In this document: in pieces, positions 1-5,792 of the stretch
How positions within the stretch are numbered: the stretch's first letter is position 1
Layout of the letters: the number at the start of each line of letters is the position of its first letter
NCBI GenBank assembly: GCA_900551515.1
Contig: URWH01000132.1
Coordinates: forward strand, 1-5,792
Direction: 5' to 3'
Length of the DNA stretch: 5,792 nt
Origin: an uncultured Porphyromonadaceae bacterium
GTDB lineage: Bacteria; Bacteroidota; Bacteroidia; Bacteroidales; Muribaculaceae
The notes under the pieces: generated by a model
Databases searched by the model: none
Seen by the model: the letters and a program-made list of their open reading frames with translations, nothing else
Told to the model about the DNA's origin: nothing
Position numbers and translations under genes: made by a program

Positions 1-2612
1 ATTCCGGACAGATTGTCGGTGCCGAACAAGGCGAAGGTGCAGCCGCGGAGTGCAACTTTCTTTGCATCGGTCATCGTCGGCGTCGTGCCGTAGCTCGATG
101 CCAGGAGCTTGTATTCCGAAACGTCGTGCGTGGCTATTGCCGACAGATCCAGCGTACGAGAATAGTTGTTGGCGTTGGAGTTGACGGCAAGGACGAGCTG
201 CTTATCACCGTTGGTGATGACGATGGATTTCAGTCCGTTGCTGAGCTCGAAGTTGCAGTTGTCGACTGTGAGCAGGCTGTCGGTGAACATCTCCGGATTG
301 TCGTTGCGCACCTTCATGAGCTGTGCGTAGGTGTCCTTCAGCCCGGCGTTGTAGGCGTTGTCGAGATAGCTCCACACCACCTTTTTGGGCGATGTGTCGT
401 TGCCCGACGAGTTTTTCGTTGTCTGGTCGGCGGCAAATTCTTGGAATTGCCATATCATGTGCGGGCCAGGGGCCATTATCATCTGGGCGGCTATCGAGCC
501 GAGACGCAGTTGCCACAGGCCTTCGGTTTTTTTGATTGTCGTGGCCGATGATACGGTCGACTGCTGCATGGCGTAGGCAATGCGCTCTTCGTCGTGGCTT
601 TCCATGTAGCTTACTGTCGAGCCCCACAGGCGTGAGTCGTCGGGCGCATAGAACCGGCTTAGATTAGCGCCGCCCTGCGTGCCGATCTCATATAGCGTGG
701 CCGGATTGTTGAGGTTGGCCCAGTTCATCTGACCGTCGGCAGCCATGGCGTTCTCTTCCTCGGCGCCGGCAAGATCCTCGTTGATGAAGTAGGCATCGGG
801 ATTCACGGCCTTCATGGCGGCGTGGAGGCGTTTCATGCGGTCGATGCGGCTTTGGTTGTATTCATTGGTTTGGGTGTCGGTCACACCGCTCCATGTGTTG
901 GTCGATGCATTGTAGGTGGCGCCGTAGCTGTTGCTGTCGCCGAGGCCTTTCACCAGGTCGAAGCGGAAGCCGTCGACGTTGTAGGCCGTCAGCCAGTAGG
1001 TGAGGGCGTCGGTCCATTGCTTCTCAACGAGCGGATTTTCCTGTTTCCAGTCGTTGAGCACGCTGTAGGCATGCGGAGCCACACCATTGTAGAACGGATT
1101 CTCGGCGATGTCGTAAAGCTGATACCAGGGATGCAGCCCGTCGCTCTGGTTGAACACTATGTCGAGTATCACAGCGATGCCGCGCGAATGACATTCGTCG
1201 ATCAGCCGGCGGTAGTCGTCGGGCGTGCCATAGGCTTTGTCGGGGGCGAAATAGAAGTTGGTGTTGTAGCCCCACGAGTTGTTGCCGTTGAATTCCATGA
1301 TCGGCAGCAGTTCGATGGCGTTGATGCCGAGGCTCTGCAGGTAGTCGAGCTTCGAGATCACGCCGTTGACGGTGCCGCTGCCGTTGGCCTCGCCTTCAGT
1401 GCCGGTGAAGTCGCGTATCAGAAGCTCGTAGATCATCAGTCGGCTTTTGTCCGCGCCCTTGAAGTCGGTGGTCTGCCACTGGTAGCTGTCGGCGCCGCTG
1501 TTGTACACCGCCAGAGGCAATCCTTCGGGCACGCTGCCCACGGGGTATTGCGGCATGTCGGGGAACACGCCTTCGGGTATGTATTTGTCGCTCCACGGGT
1601 CAAGCACGAGCCGCGCGTAGGGATCGCCCACGCTGCGCACGCCGTCGGCAAGATAATAATATATGTAATCGGTATCTTTCTCAAGGCCGCTCACCGTTGT
1701 CCAGAAATAGCGATAGCCGTTGTAGTCCTGATATTTCATCTGCAGATCGGCCGTCACCTGATAGTCGCGCCACGACGGCACAAGCACCATCGAGCTTTTG
1801 CCCGGCGCGGCGATACAGAATGTCACGGTGCCGTCGGCGTTAGTCACCGCTCCCATCTTCGGCGTTCCTCCGGGATAGTCCTGACGCACCGATTCGCCGA
1901 GCTTTACCAGCGTAAGCTTGGCCTGCTTCGAAGCGCCGCCGGCCACCGGTGTCGCTTCGGCAACTATGTTATACGATCCTACGGCCGTGAATGCGCGGCT
2001 TCCAGTGATGGTCTGCGTGGCGTTGCCAGATGCGATGGTCGTTGTGGTCGCCCCGTCGAGATAGAGGCGGATATTGGCCGACGATGTGGTGTTGACCGTT
2101 AACGTCACAGGATTGGAGCTGTTGATAACAGCGCTTTCGAGCGAACTTGTCAGCACCACCTGAAATCCGGCGGGATACACGTCGACTGCAATATCGCCGC
2201 CCTGTGCCGTCTTGCCCTCCATTGAGCCTGTGGCGTTTCGGAACACGAACATCAGTTTCTCAACCGTTTCGCCTTCCGTCAGGCCGTAATATGTCGTTAT
2301 GTCGGGGATCGTGAGCGTCCATGTGTCGGGCCCGGCATAGGTCATCTCATATTTTGCCGAATTGTCGAGCCATGTCGGGACATGTTTCCAGTCGCCCGGC
2401 CCGCTGCTTTCCGACGTTATGACGCCCGTGTGGGCATAGACTTTTGTCGATGCGGTGAGTCCGGCCAACCCTTTGTTGCCTTCGTCGGCATGATACGTGA
2501 TCACGATGTTTTTCGAATCAGTCTGGACAATGGCGGGCTGTGTGGTCACGATCTGACCCGTAGCCGCCAGCGTCCATAGCCCCAGCAACAGGGGCATCAG
2601 GAGCTTTTTCAT
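1..2612 (-). CDS. Secreted multidomain GH13 alpha-amylase family glycosidase, C-terminus cut by window edge
   Basis: This enzyme should hydrolyse alpha-1,4-glucans (starch, glycogen, maltodextrins) outside the cytoplasm. The frame is open for 870 codons from the ATG at 2612 and runs off the window. Residues 1-19 form a signal peptide with a likely cut at ATG|Q20 and no lipobox cysteine. Residues about 22-147 resemble a beta-rich module often found in front of Bacteroidota GH13 enzymes (GLAG and YAHTG motifs). Residues about 150-238 look Ig-like, and about 245-345 look like an E-set/CBM48 domain. The catalytic barrel follows from about 390: WGYN 447-450; region I DIVFNQ 484-489; region II GFRFDLVKG 548-556 with nucleophile D552; region III FINED 609-613 with acid/base E612; region IV YMESHD 669-674 with D674. 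All three catalytic acids are present, but the usual region I histidine is Gln489. A beta-sandwich starts near 780. No SusC/D genes are visible, and exact specificity cannot be read from the sequence. Confidence 0.92.
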   Translation of the reverse strand, partial: MKKLLMPLLLGLWTLAATGQIVTTQPAIVQTDSKNIVITYHADEGNKGLAGLTASTKVYAHTGVITSESSGPGDWKHVPTWLDNSAKYEMTYAGPDTWTLTIPDITTYYGLTEGETVEKLMFVFRNATGSMEGKTAQGGDIAVDVYPAGFQVVLTSSLESAVINSSNPVTLTVNTTSSANIRLYLDGATTTTIASGNATQTITGSRAFTAVGSYNIVAEATPVAGGASKQAKLTLVKLGESVRQDYPGGTPKMGAVTNADGTVTFCIAAPGKSSMVLVPSWRDYQVTADLQMKYQDYNGYRYFWTTVSGLEKDTDYIYYYLADGVRSVGDPYARLVLDPWSDKYIPEGVFPDMPQYPVGSVPEGLPLAVYNSGADSYQWQTTDFKGADKSRLMIYELLIRDFTGTEGEANGSGTVNGVISKLDYLQSLGINAIELLPIMEFNGNNSWGYNTNFYFAPDKAYGTPDDYRRLIDECHSRGIAVILDIVFNQSDGLHPWYQLYDIAENPFYNGVAPHAYSVLNDWKQENPLVEKQWTDALTYWLTAYNVDGFRFDLVKGLGDSNSYGATYNASTNTWSGVTDTQTNEYNQSRIDRMKRLHAAMKAVNPDAYFINEDLAGAEEENAMAADGQMNWANLNNPATLYEIGTQGGANLSRFYAPDDSRLWGSTVSYMESHDEERIAYAMQQSTVSSATTIKKTEGLWQLRLGSIAAQMIMAPGPHMIWQFQEFAADQTTKNSSGNDTSPKKVVWSYLDNAYNAGLKDTYAQLMKVRNDNPEMFTDSLLTVDNCNFELSNGLKSIVITNGDKQLVLAVNSNANNYSRTLDLSAIATHDVSEYKLLASSYGTTPTMTDAKKVALRGCTFALFGTDNLSG

Positions 2613-2661
2613 TTCTGCGCTATTGAAGTGAGTGTATGATATAAAATTCACAAATCAGTCA

Positions 2662-2669
2662 CAAAGATA
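2662..2669 (-). promoter_or_regulatory. Candidate -7 box of the amylase promoter
   Basis: Read on the minus strand, these bases are TATCTTTG, a full match to the Bacteroidota -7 consensus TAnnTTTG. They lie 49 bases upstream of the amylase ATG, in an AT-rich gap. No good TTTG -33 box sits 19-21 bases further upstream; the nearest is a poor TTAG at about 17 bases. The call therefore rests on one box plus its position. The implied 5' leader is about 40-45 nt. Confidence 0.45.
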
Positions 2670-2756
2670 TATAATTTTATGTAAATCTAATGTTTTTTTG
2701 CTTTTTGACTCTTACAATAAAATAAATAAAACAGGGAATAATCCGTAATGAAGCGC

Positions 2757-2794
2757 AAAAAAAGCGCACTGCCTTATGCGGGCAATGCGCTTTT
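2757..2794 (-). terminator. Intrinsic terminator of the acpP-fabF operon
   Basis: On the minus strand, a stem of AAAAGCGCA paired with TGCGCTTTT (plus-strand arms 2760-2768 and 2786-2794) is extended by an inner TGCC/GGCA after one mismatch. It closes on a short loop and runs into seven T residues (plus-strand A run 2757-2763). It begins 25 bases after the fabF stop codon. A GC-rich stem with a T-tract in this orientation is a classical rho-independent terminator. It separates fabF from the downstream amylase, which therefore needs its own promoter. Confidence 0.88.
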
Positions 2795-2819
2795 AGGAGT
2801 TATAAAGCACAAGGAGGGA

Positions 2820-4088
2820 TTATTCCTCGTATTTTTTCACGATCACTGTAGCGTTGTGGCCGCCGAAGCCGAAGGCGTTCGAGAGGGCTGCACGCACGGT
2901 GCGTTTCTGTGCTTTGTTGAAAGTGAAGTTGAGGTTGTAGTCGATTTCTTCGTCCTCGTCGCCCTCTTCATGGTTGATTGTGGGCGGAACGATATCTTCC
3001 TGCACGGCCTTGATGCTGAACATGGCTTCGAGAGCGCCGGTGGCACCGAGAAGGTGGCCGGTCATCGACTTGGTGGAGCTGATGTTGAGCTTGTAGGCGG
3101 CATCGCCGAAGAGCTCTACGATGGCTTTCACCTCCGAAACGTCACCGACCGGAGTCGAAGTGCCGTGAACGTTGATGTAGTCGATATCTTCGGGTTTCAT
3201 GCCTGCGTCATCAAGCGCCATCTGCATGGCGAGTTTTGCGCCGAGACCTTCGGGGTGTGTGGCTGTGATATGGTAGGCATCGGCCGACATGCCGCCGCCT
3301 ACAACTTCAGCATAGATCTTGGCGCCGCGTGCTTTTGCGTGTTCGAGCTCTTCGAGCACAAGCACAACCGAACCTTCGCCGATCACAAAACCGTCGCGCG
3401 ACTTGCTGAACGGACGTGATGCCGTTTCGGGGCTGTCGTTGCGGGTCGAGAGGGCATGCATGGAGTTGAAGCCGCCCACACCTGCCGGGAAGATGGCTGC
3501 TTCAGCGCCGCCGGTCACGAATGCGTCGGCTTTGCCAAGGCGGATATAGTTGAATGCGTCGATGATTGCATTGTTGGATGATGCACATGCCGAAACAACG
3601 CCGTAGTTGGGGCCGTGATAGCCATATTCCATCGAGATGTGTCCCGAAGCGATGTCGGCGATCATCTTCGGAATGAAGAAGGGATTGTATTTCGGACCTT
3701 TTTCATGGTTGATGGCATAGTAACCGGCCTCTTCTTCAAACGTGTGCAGACCGCCGATACCGGCAGCTACAATGACGCCGACGCGGTTGCGGTCAACGCC
3801 TTCGCTGGTTTCGAGACCGCTGTCTTCAACGGCCTGACGGGCTGCCACAAGGGCATACTGTGCGTAGAGATCGAGCTGGCGAAGCTTCTTGCGGTCGGTG
3901 ATGTGATCGGCCGCGTTGAAATTTTTCACTTCGCAGGCAAACTGGGTCTTGAACAGCGAAGCGTCGAAATGGGTGATCGGACCGGCCCCGCTCTTGCCTG
4001 CAATAGCGGCTTCCCATGTCGAGGCCACGTCATTGCCGAGGGGTGTGATGGCGCCTAAGCCCGTCACTACTACTCTTTTTAATTCCAT
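2820..4088 (-). CDS. fabF: Beta-ketoacyl-ACP synthase II (FabF)
   Basis: FabF is the cytoplasmic elongating condensing enzyme of type II fatty acid synthesis. It condenses malonyl-ACP with acyl-ACP, releasing CO2 and adding two carbons. The 422-residue length is typical of the family. The N-terminal RVVVTGLGAITPLG (5-18) is the usual thiolase-fold opening. The active-site set is complete: Cys168 in SACASS, His309 in NVHGTSTPVGD, and Lys340 and His345 in KSMTGHLLGATG. The C-terminal gating loop GFGGHN (407-412) is intact. A run of acidic residues near 374-382 (EEGDEDEEI) lies on a surface loop before the last strands. The ATG at 4088 is preceded by an AT-rich leader without a Shine-Dalgarno sequence. 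The gene follows acpP by 57 bases with no obvious own promoter, so it is probably cotranscribed with it, and it ends at an intrinsic terminator. FabF rather than FabB is favoured by length and by the acpP linkage. Confidence 0.97.
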   Translation of the reverse strand: MELKRVVVTGLGAITPLGNDVASTWEAAIAGKSGAGPITHFDASLFKTQFACEVKNFNAADHITDRKKLRQLDLYAQYALVAARQAVEDSGLETSEGVDRNRVGVIVAAGIGGLHTFEEEAGYYAINHEKGPKYNPFFIPKMIADIASGHISMEYGYHGPNYGVVSACASSNNAIIDAFNYIRLGKADAFVTGGAEAAIFPAGVGGFNSMHALSTRNDSPETASRPFSKSRDGFVIGEGSVVLVLEELEHAKARGAKIYAEVVGGGMSADAYHITATHPEGLGAKLAMQMALDDAGMKPEDIDYINVHGTSTPVGDVSEVKAIVELFGDAAYKLNISSTKSMTGHLLGATGALEAMFSIKAVQEDIVPPTINHEEGDEDEEIDYNLNFTFNKAQKRTVRAALSNAFGFGGHNATVIVKKYEE

Positions 4089-4145
4089 TATATATCTTTA
4101 CGTAATAGACGGATTAAAGTGAGGAGAGAAGAGATGCCCGGGATG

Positions 4146-4382
4146 TTAAGCCTGAGCAGCTTCAATGAAAGCGATAGCGTCGCCTACAGTTGCAATGCTT
4201 TCAGCTTTATCATCGGGAATGGTGATGCCGAATTCTTTTTCAAACTCCATGATGAGTTCAACGGTGTCAAGGCTGTCAGCGCCGAGATCGGTGGTGAAGG
4301 ATGCGGTTTCTGTTACTTCGTTTTCGTCAACACCAAGTTTGTCTACGATGATAGCTTTAACGCGGTTTGCAATTTCTGACAT
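4146..4382 (-). CDS. acpP: Acyl carrier protein
   Basis: This small acidic cytoplasmic protein carries acyl chains on a 4'-phosphopantetheine arm during fatty acid synthesis. Its 78 residues match the usual length. The attachment motif is [15 protein letters not shown] (34-48), with Ser37 as the modified residue. The next segment, FGITIPDD (51-58), is the conserved helix II/III region. The protein is rich in Glu and Asp, as expected for a four-helix ACP. It is the first gene of a two-gene operon with fabF, 57 bases apart, so carrier and condensing enzyme are expressed together. The ATG at 4382 gives the normal N-terminus ([18 protein letters not shown]); the leader before it is A/T-rich with no Shine-Dalgarno site. 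A promoter matching the Bacteroidota pattern lies about 40-70 bases upstream. Confidence 0.98.
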   Translation of the reverse strand: MSEIANRVKAIIVDKLGVDENEVTETASFTTDLGADSLDTVELIMEFEKEFGITIPDDKAESIATVGDAIAFIEAAQA

Positions 4383-4421
4383 AATTCTGAATTTTTAATT
4401 AGTAAAATACTTTTTGCGGTG

Positions 4422-4453
4422 CAAAGTAAGCAATTATAATATGAAAATTCAAA
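4422..4453 (-). promoter_or_regulatory. Bacteroidota-type promoter of acpP-fabF
   Basis: On the minus strand, TTTG (plus 4450-4453) is followed by exactly 20 bases and then TTACTTTG (plus 4422-4429). The Bacteroidota primary sigma factor consensus is TTTG, 19-21 bases, TAnnTTTG, so the -33 box and spacing match fully and the -7 box differs at one position. The acpP start codon is 39 bases beyond the -7 box, implying a leader of roughly 30-35 nt. Position, orientation and match agree, but no transcript data are available. Confidence 0.72.
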
Positions 4454-4650
4454 CATTTGTAGGATAAACTTTAGCTTCATTCACTTTTTTTCACGGTGCT
4501 ATAATATTTCCGGCGGACTCCCGTTTATTATTGAATATATCTCATTCCCCGTTTCTGCAACGGCAACTATTCAATTTGGCAGAGCGCAACAATTCCGCTC
4601 TCACCGATGTTTCTTTTTAAGCATTATTCAATCTAATCAGCAATTGAAAT
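4454..4650. other. Intergenic region upstream of the divergent lipoprotein gene
   Basis: This AT-rich stretch lies between the acpP promoter and the plus-strand lipoprotein gene and should hold the latter's promoter. The two best plus-strand -7 candidates each have one mismatch to TAnnTTTG: TATTATTG at 4526-4533 and TCAATTTG at 4571-4578. Neither has a TTTG box at the right spacing, so I cannot choose between them. A short 6-bp hairpin (AGAGCG 4581-4586, CGCTCT 4596-4601) with a T-rich run about 10 bases later may fold in the leader. It is too weak to call a regulator. No coding frame or RNA gene is recognised. Confidence 0.5.
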
Positions 4651-5505
4651 ATGAAATCAGGTTTGAAAAAAAGTTTTTTAGCTATGGCTGCCCTTGCGAT
4701 GGCCATGACTGCTTGTAACAGTAATTCTTCCGACAACACCGAAGAATCGGGCACCGACGGAGCGGTGAAATCATTTCCCGTGTCGATGTCGATCAAATCG
4801 ACGCAGCAATGCTATAGCATCTCTGATTCGTTGAATGAATGTGACGTCTATCTCACATTGAGCACTTCGGTGCAGTGGCCTGAAAAGCTTGGAGATTATG
4901 ATCTGACGGCTCTGCAGGACACCATCGTCTCACGCTTGTATAACAAAAAGTTGGCCGGCAAAGGCATCGATGAGATGATGACGGCCTATGTCGGCGATGC
5001 CGCGTCCTACGACCTCGGCTCAAAGATCACACGTATCGACAGCGTGCCTTCGGAATCGGCTTTCAATAACGAATACTATAGCCAGAGCGACATGTCGATC
5101 ACGGAAGTCAACGAAGACATGGTCACAGTCAATGTTTCTTTCGAAATGTATATGGGCGGAGCGCACCCCAACTGGGGCTCTTTCCCGTTCACCTACGATC
5201 TTAAGGCCGGAAAGGTTATCACCCCCGCCTATCTTTTCAAGCCCGGATCCGATTCGATTCTGGCCTCTTTGCTGAAGGAAACCGTTGCCGAGCAGTTCAA
5301 CATCAGTGTGGCTCAGCTCGAATCTTCTATGTTCACCCCCGAGATGCCCGTTTCCAATTGCGTCTTCATCAGGGGCGGCGACATCGTGTTCCACTACAAT
5401 CCCTACGATTTCTTGCCCTACAGCTACGGCGCGGTCGATGCCGCCATCTCCGTCTACAGCGTGCAGGACATCCTGTCGCCGGCTGCCCAAAAGCTCCTCG
5501 ACTGA
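4651..5505 (+). CDS. RsiV-like (DUF3298-type) lipoprotein of unknown function
   Basis: This 284-residue protein is predicted to be a membrane-anchored envelope lipoprotein. A basic N-region (KKS) and a short Ala/Met-rich hydrophobic stretch end in the lipobox MTAC, with lipidated Cys22. A Ser/Asn/Asp/Glu-rich linker to about residue 38 follows. The folded part carries family hallmarks: YMGGAHPNWG at 167-176, followed by the FTYDLKAGKVITPAYLF strand pattern at 180-196, and FHYNPYDFLPYSYG at 247-260. These are typical of the DUF3298/RsiV C-terminal domain; residues about 60-150 would be the DUF4163-like N-terminal half. In Bacillus subtilis RsiV this fold binds lysozyme and controls a sigma factor. 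Here there is no transmembrane helix or cytoplasmic anti-sigma segment, so that role does not transfer. The ATG at 4651 places the signal peptide correctly and lacks a Shine-Dalgarno site. The gene is transcribed alone, divergent from acpP and convergent with trpS. Family call is firm, function unknown. Confidence 0.88.
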   Translation: MKSGLKKSFLAMAALAMAMTACNSNSSDNTEESGTDGAVKSFPVSMSIKSTQQCYSISDSLNECDVYLTLSTSVQWPEKLGDYDLTALQDTIVSRLYNKKLAGKGIDEMMTAYVGDAASYDLGSKITRIDSVPSESAFNNEYYSQSDMSITEVNEDMVTVNVSFEMYMGGAHPNWGSFPFTYDLKAGKVITPAYLFKPGSDSILASLLKETVAEQFNISVAQLESSMFTPEMPVSNCVFIRGGDIVFHYNPYDFLPYSYGAVDAAISVYSVQDILSPAAQKLLD

Positions 5506-5518
5506 TCATTGATACACT

Positions 5519-5566
5519 TACAACAATCCGGGCCACCCGCTTCAGCGGGTGGCCCGGATTGTTGTA
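5519..5566. terminator. Perfect 22-bp inverted repeat, likely bidirectional terminator
   Basis: Arms 5519-5540 and 5545-5566 are perfectly complementary and enclose the four-base loop TTCA. The inner half of the stem is very GC-rich (GGGCCACCCGC). The repeat starts 13 bases after the lipoprotein stop and ends 9 bases before the trpS stop, so it fills the gap between two convergent genes. That placement is typical of a shared terminator. Neither side carries the T-tract expected of a classical intrinsic terminator, so it may also act as an RNA 3'-end stabiliser or as a barrier to read-through. Confidence 0.75.
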
Positions 5567-5575
5567 GGATGCCGA

Positions 5576-5792
5576 TTAATAAAATTTGCGGATGCCCATC
5601 ACTTCGCGGGCTTCGCGCAGGGTGGCTGCGGCGCGTTGGCGGGCACGTTCGGCACCGGTGCGGAGCACGCGGCCTATGTAAGCGTCGTCGTTGCGTATCT
5701 CCAGGATGCGCTCGCGGATGGGAAGCGTCACCTTGAGGATATCCTCGGCGAGCTGCTTTTTCAGGTCGCCGTAGCGTATCGAGCAGTCGGCG
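5576..5792 (-). CDS. trpS: Tryptophanyl-tRNA synthetase, C-terminal 71 residues
   Basis: The visible fragment is the C-terminal end of a class I aminoacyl-tRNA synthetase that charges tRNA-Trp with tryptophan in the cytoplasm. The stop codon is TAA at 5576-5578, and the frame is open to the window edge. The fragment reads YGDLKKQLAEDILK, then PIRERILEIRNDDAYIGRVLRTGAERAR, then ATLREAREVMGI. This is the helical C-terminal pattern of bacterial TrpS: the YG..K...AE motif, a helix with R....RND, the GAE.AR element, and a final helix ending near an IG/MG motif. The HIGH-like and KMSKS signature motifs would lie in the missing N-terminal part, so the call rests on the C-terminal pattern alone. The gene converges on the RsiV-like lipoprotein gene, with the palindrome between them. 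Confidence 0.85.
   Translation of the reverse strand, partial: ADCSIRYGDLKKQLAEDILKVTLPIRERILEIRNDDAYIGRVLRTGAERARQRAAATLREAREVMGIRKFY

Noticed and set aside
696..713. Similarity between the palindrome arm (CAACAATCCGG...CCAC) and a stretch in the amylase gene
   Set aside because: The shared stretch encodes LNNPAT in frame within the enzyme and is only about 11 bases plus a few. It has no partner arm there, so chance is the simpler explanation.
822..2102. A 426-residue open frame on the plus strand, antisense to the amylase
   Set aside because: Its sequence is low-complexity Val/Ala/Gly/His-rich with no recognisable domain. It lies wholly inside a confident GH13 gene, and GC-rich codon use readily leaves such antisense frames open.
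2748..3419. A 223-residue open frame on the plus strand, antisense to fabF and starting in the terminator
   Set aside because: It starts next to the fabF terminator hairpin, shows no domain, and mirrors the FabF coding frame.
4098..4105. Eight-base palindrome TTACGTAA in the acpP-fabF gap, possible operator
   Set aside because: It is too short and AT-rich to distinguish from chance, with no second copy or promoter beside it.
4498..4510. TATAAT-like sequence upstream of the lipoprotein gene, as a sigma70 -10 box
   Set aside because: Bacteroidota primary sigma factors use TAnnTTTG rather than TATAAT, there is no well-spaced -35 box, and it lies about 140 bases from the start codon in AT-rich DNA.
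5020..5490. A 156-residue minus-strand frame opposite the lipoprotein gene
   Set aside because: It is an antisense shadow of a gene with a clear lipobox and family motifs; its own sequence shows no motif.

Overview
The window looks like a chromosomal segment of a Bacteroidales bacterium, most likely of the Bacteroides/Muribaculaceae type. Three things point there. No start codon is preceded by a Shine-Dalgarno sequence; the starts sit in A/T-rich leaders instead. A promoter of the Bacteroidota form (TTTG, about 20 bases, TAnnTTTG-like) lies upstream of acpP. The protein types fit as well: a GH13 enzyme with Bacteroidota-style N-terminal modules, and an RsiV-like lipoprotein. Coding DNA is GC-rich and the intergenic gaps are AT-rich. 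Assignment below order level is inference.

Layout. Bases 1-2612 (minus strand) hold most of a secreted multidomain GH13 alpha-amylase-type enzyme, open for 870 codons and cut at its C-terminus by the window edge. Bases 2613-2819 contain its candidate promoter and, further right, the intrinsic terminator of the next operon. Bases 2820-4382 (minus) are the fatty-acid-synthesis pair acpP-fabF, transcribed in that order from a promoter at about 4422-4453. Bases 4383-4650 form a divergent intergenic region. Bases 4651-5505 (plus) encode an RsiV-like (DUF3298-type) lipoprotein of unknown role. Bases 5519-5566 are a perfect 22-bp inverted repeat between convergent genes. Bases 5576-5792 (minus) are the C-terminal 71 residues of tryptophanyl-tRNA synthetase.

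Function. AcpP carries the growing acyl chain and FabF elongates it, so these two form one functional unit. The amylase (extracytoplasmic starch or glycogen breakdown), the lipoprotein (cell envelope) and TrpS (translation) look like independent neighbours, each bounded by its own promoter or terminator. No SusC/SusD genes, transposase, CRISPR array, tRNA or rRNA is visible. I see no convincing new biological system here. The points most worth a second look are a His-to-Gln change in the first conserved GH13 motif, the long perfect palindrome without a T-tract, and the absence of rnc directly after fabF.
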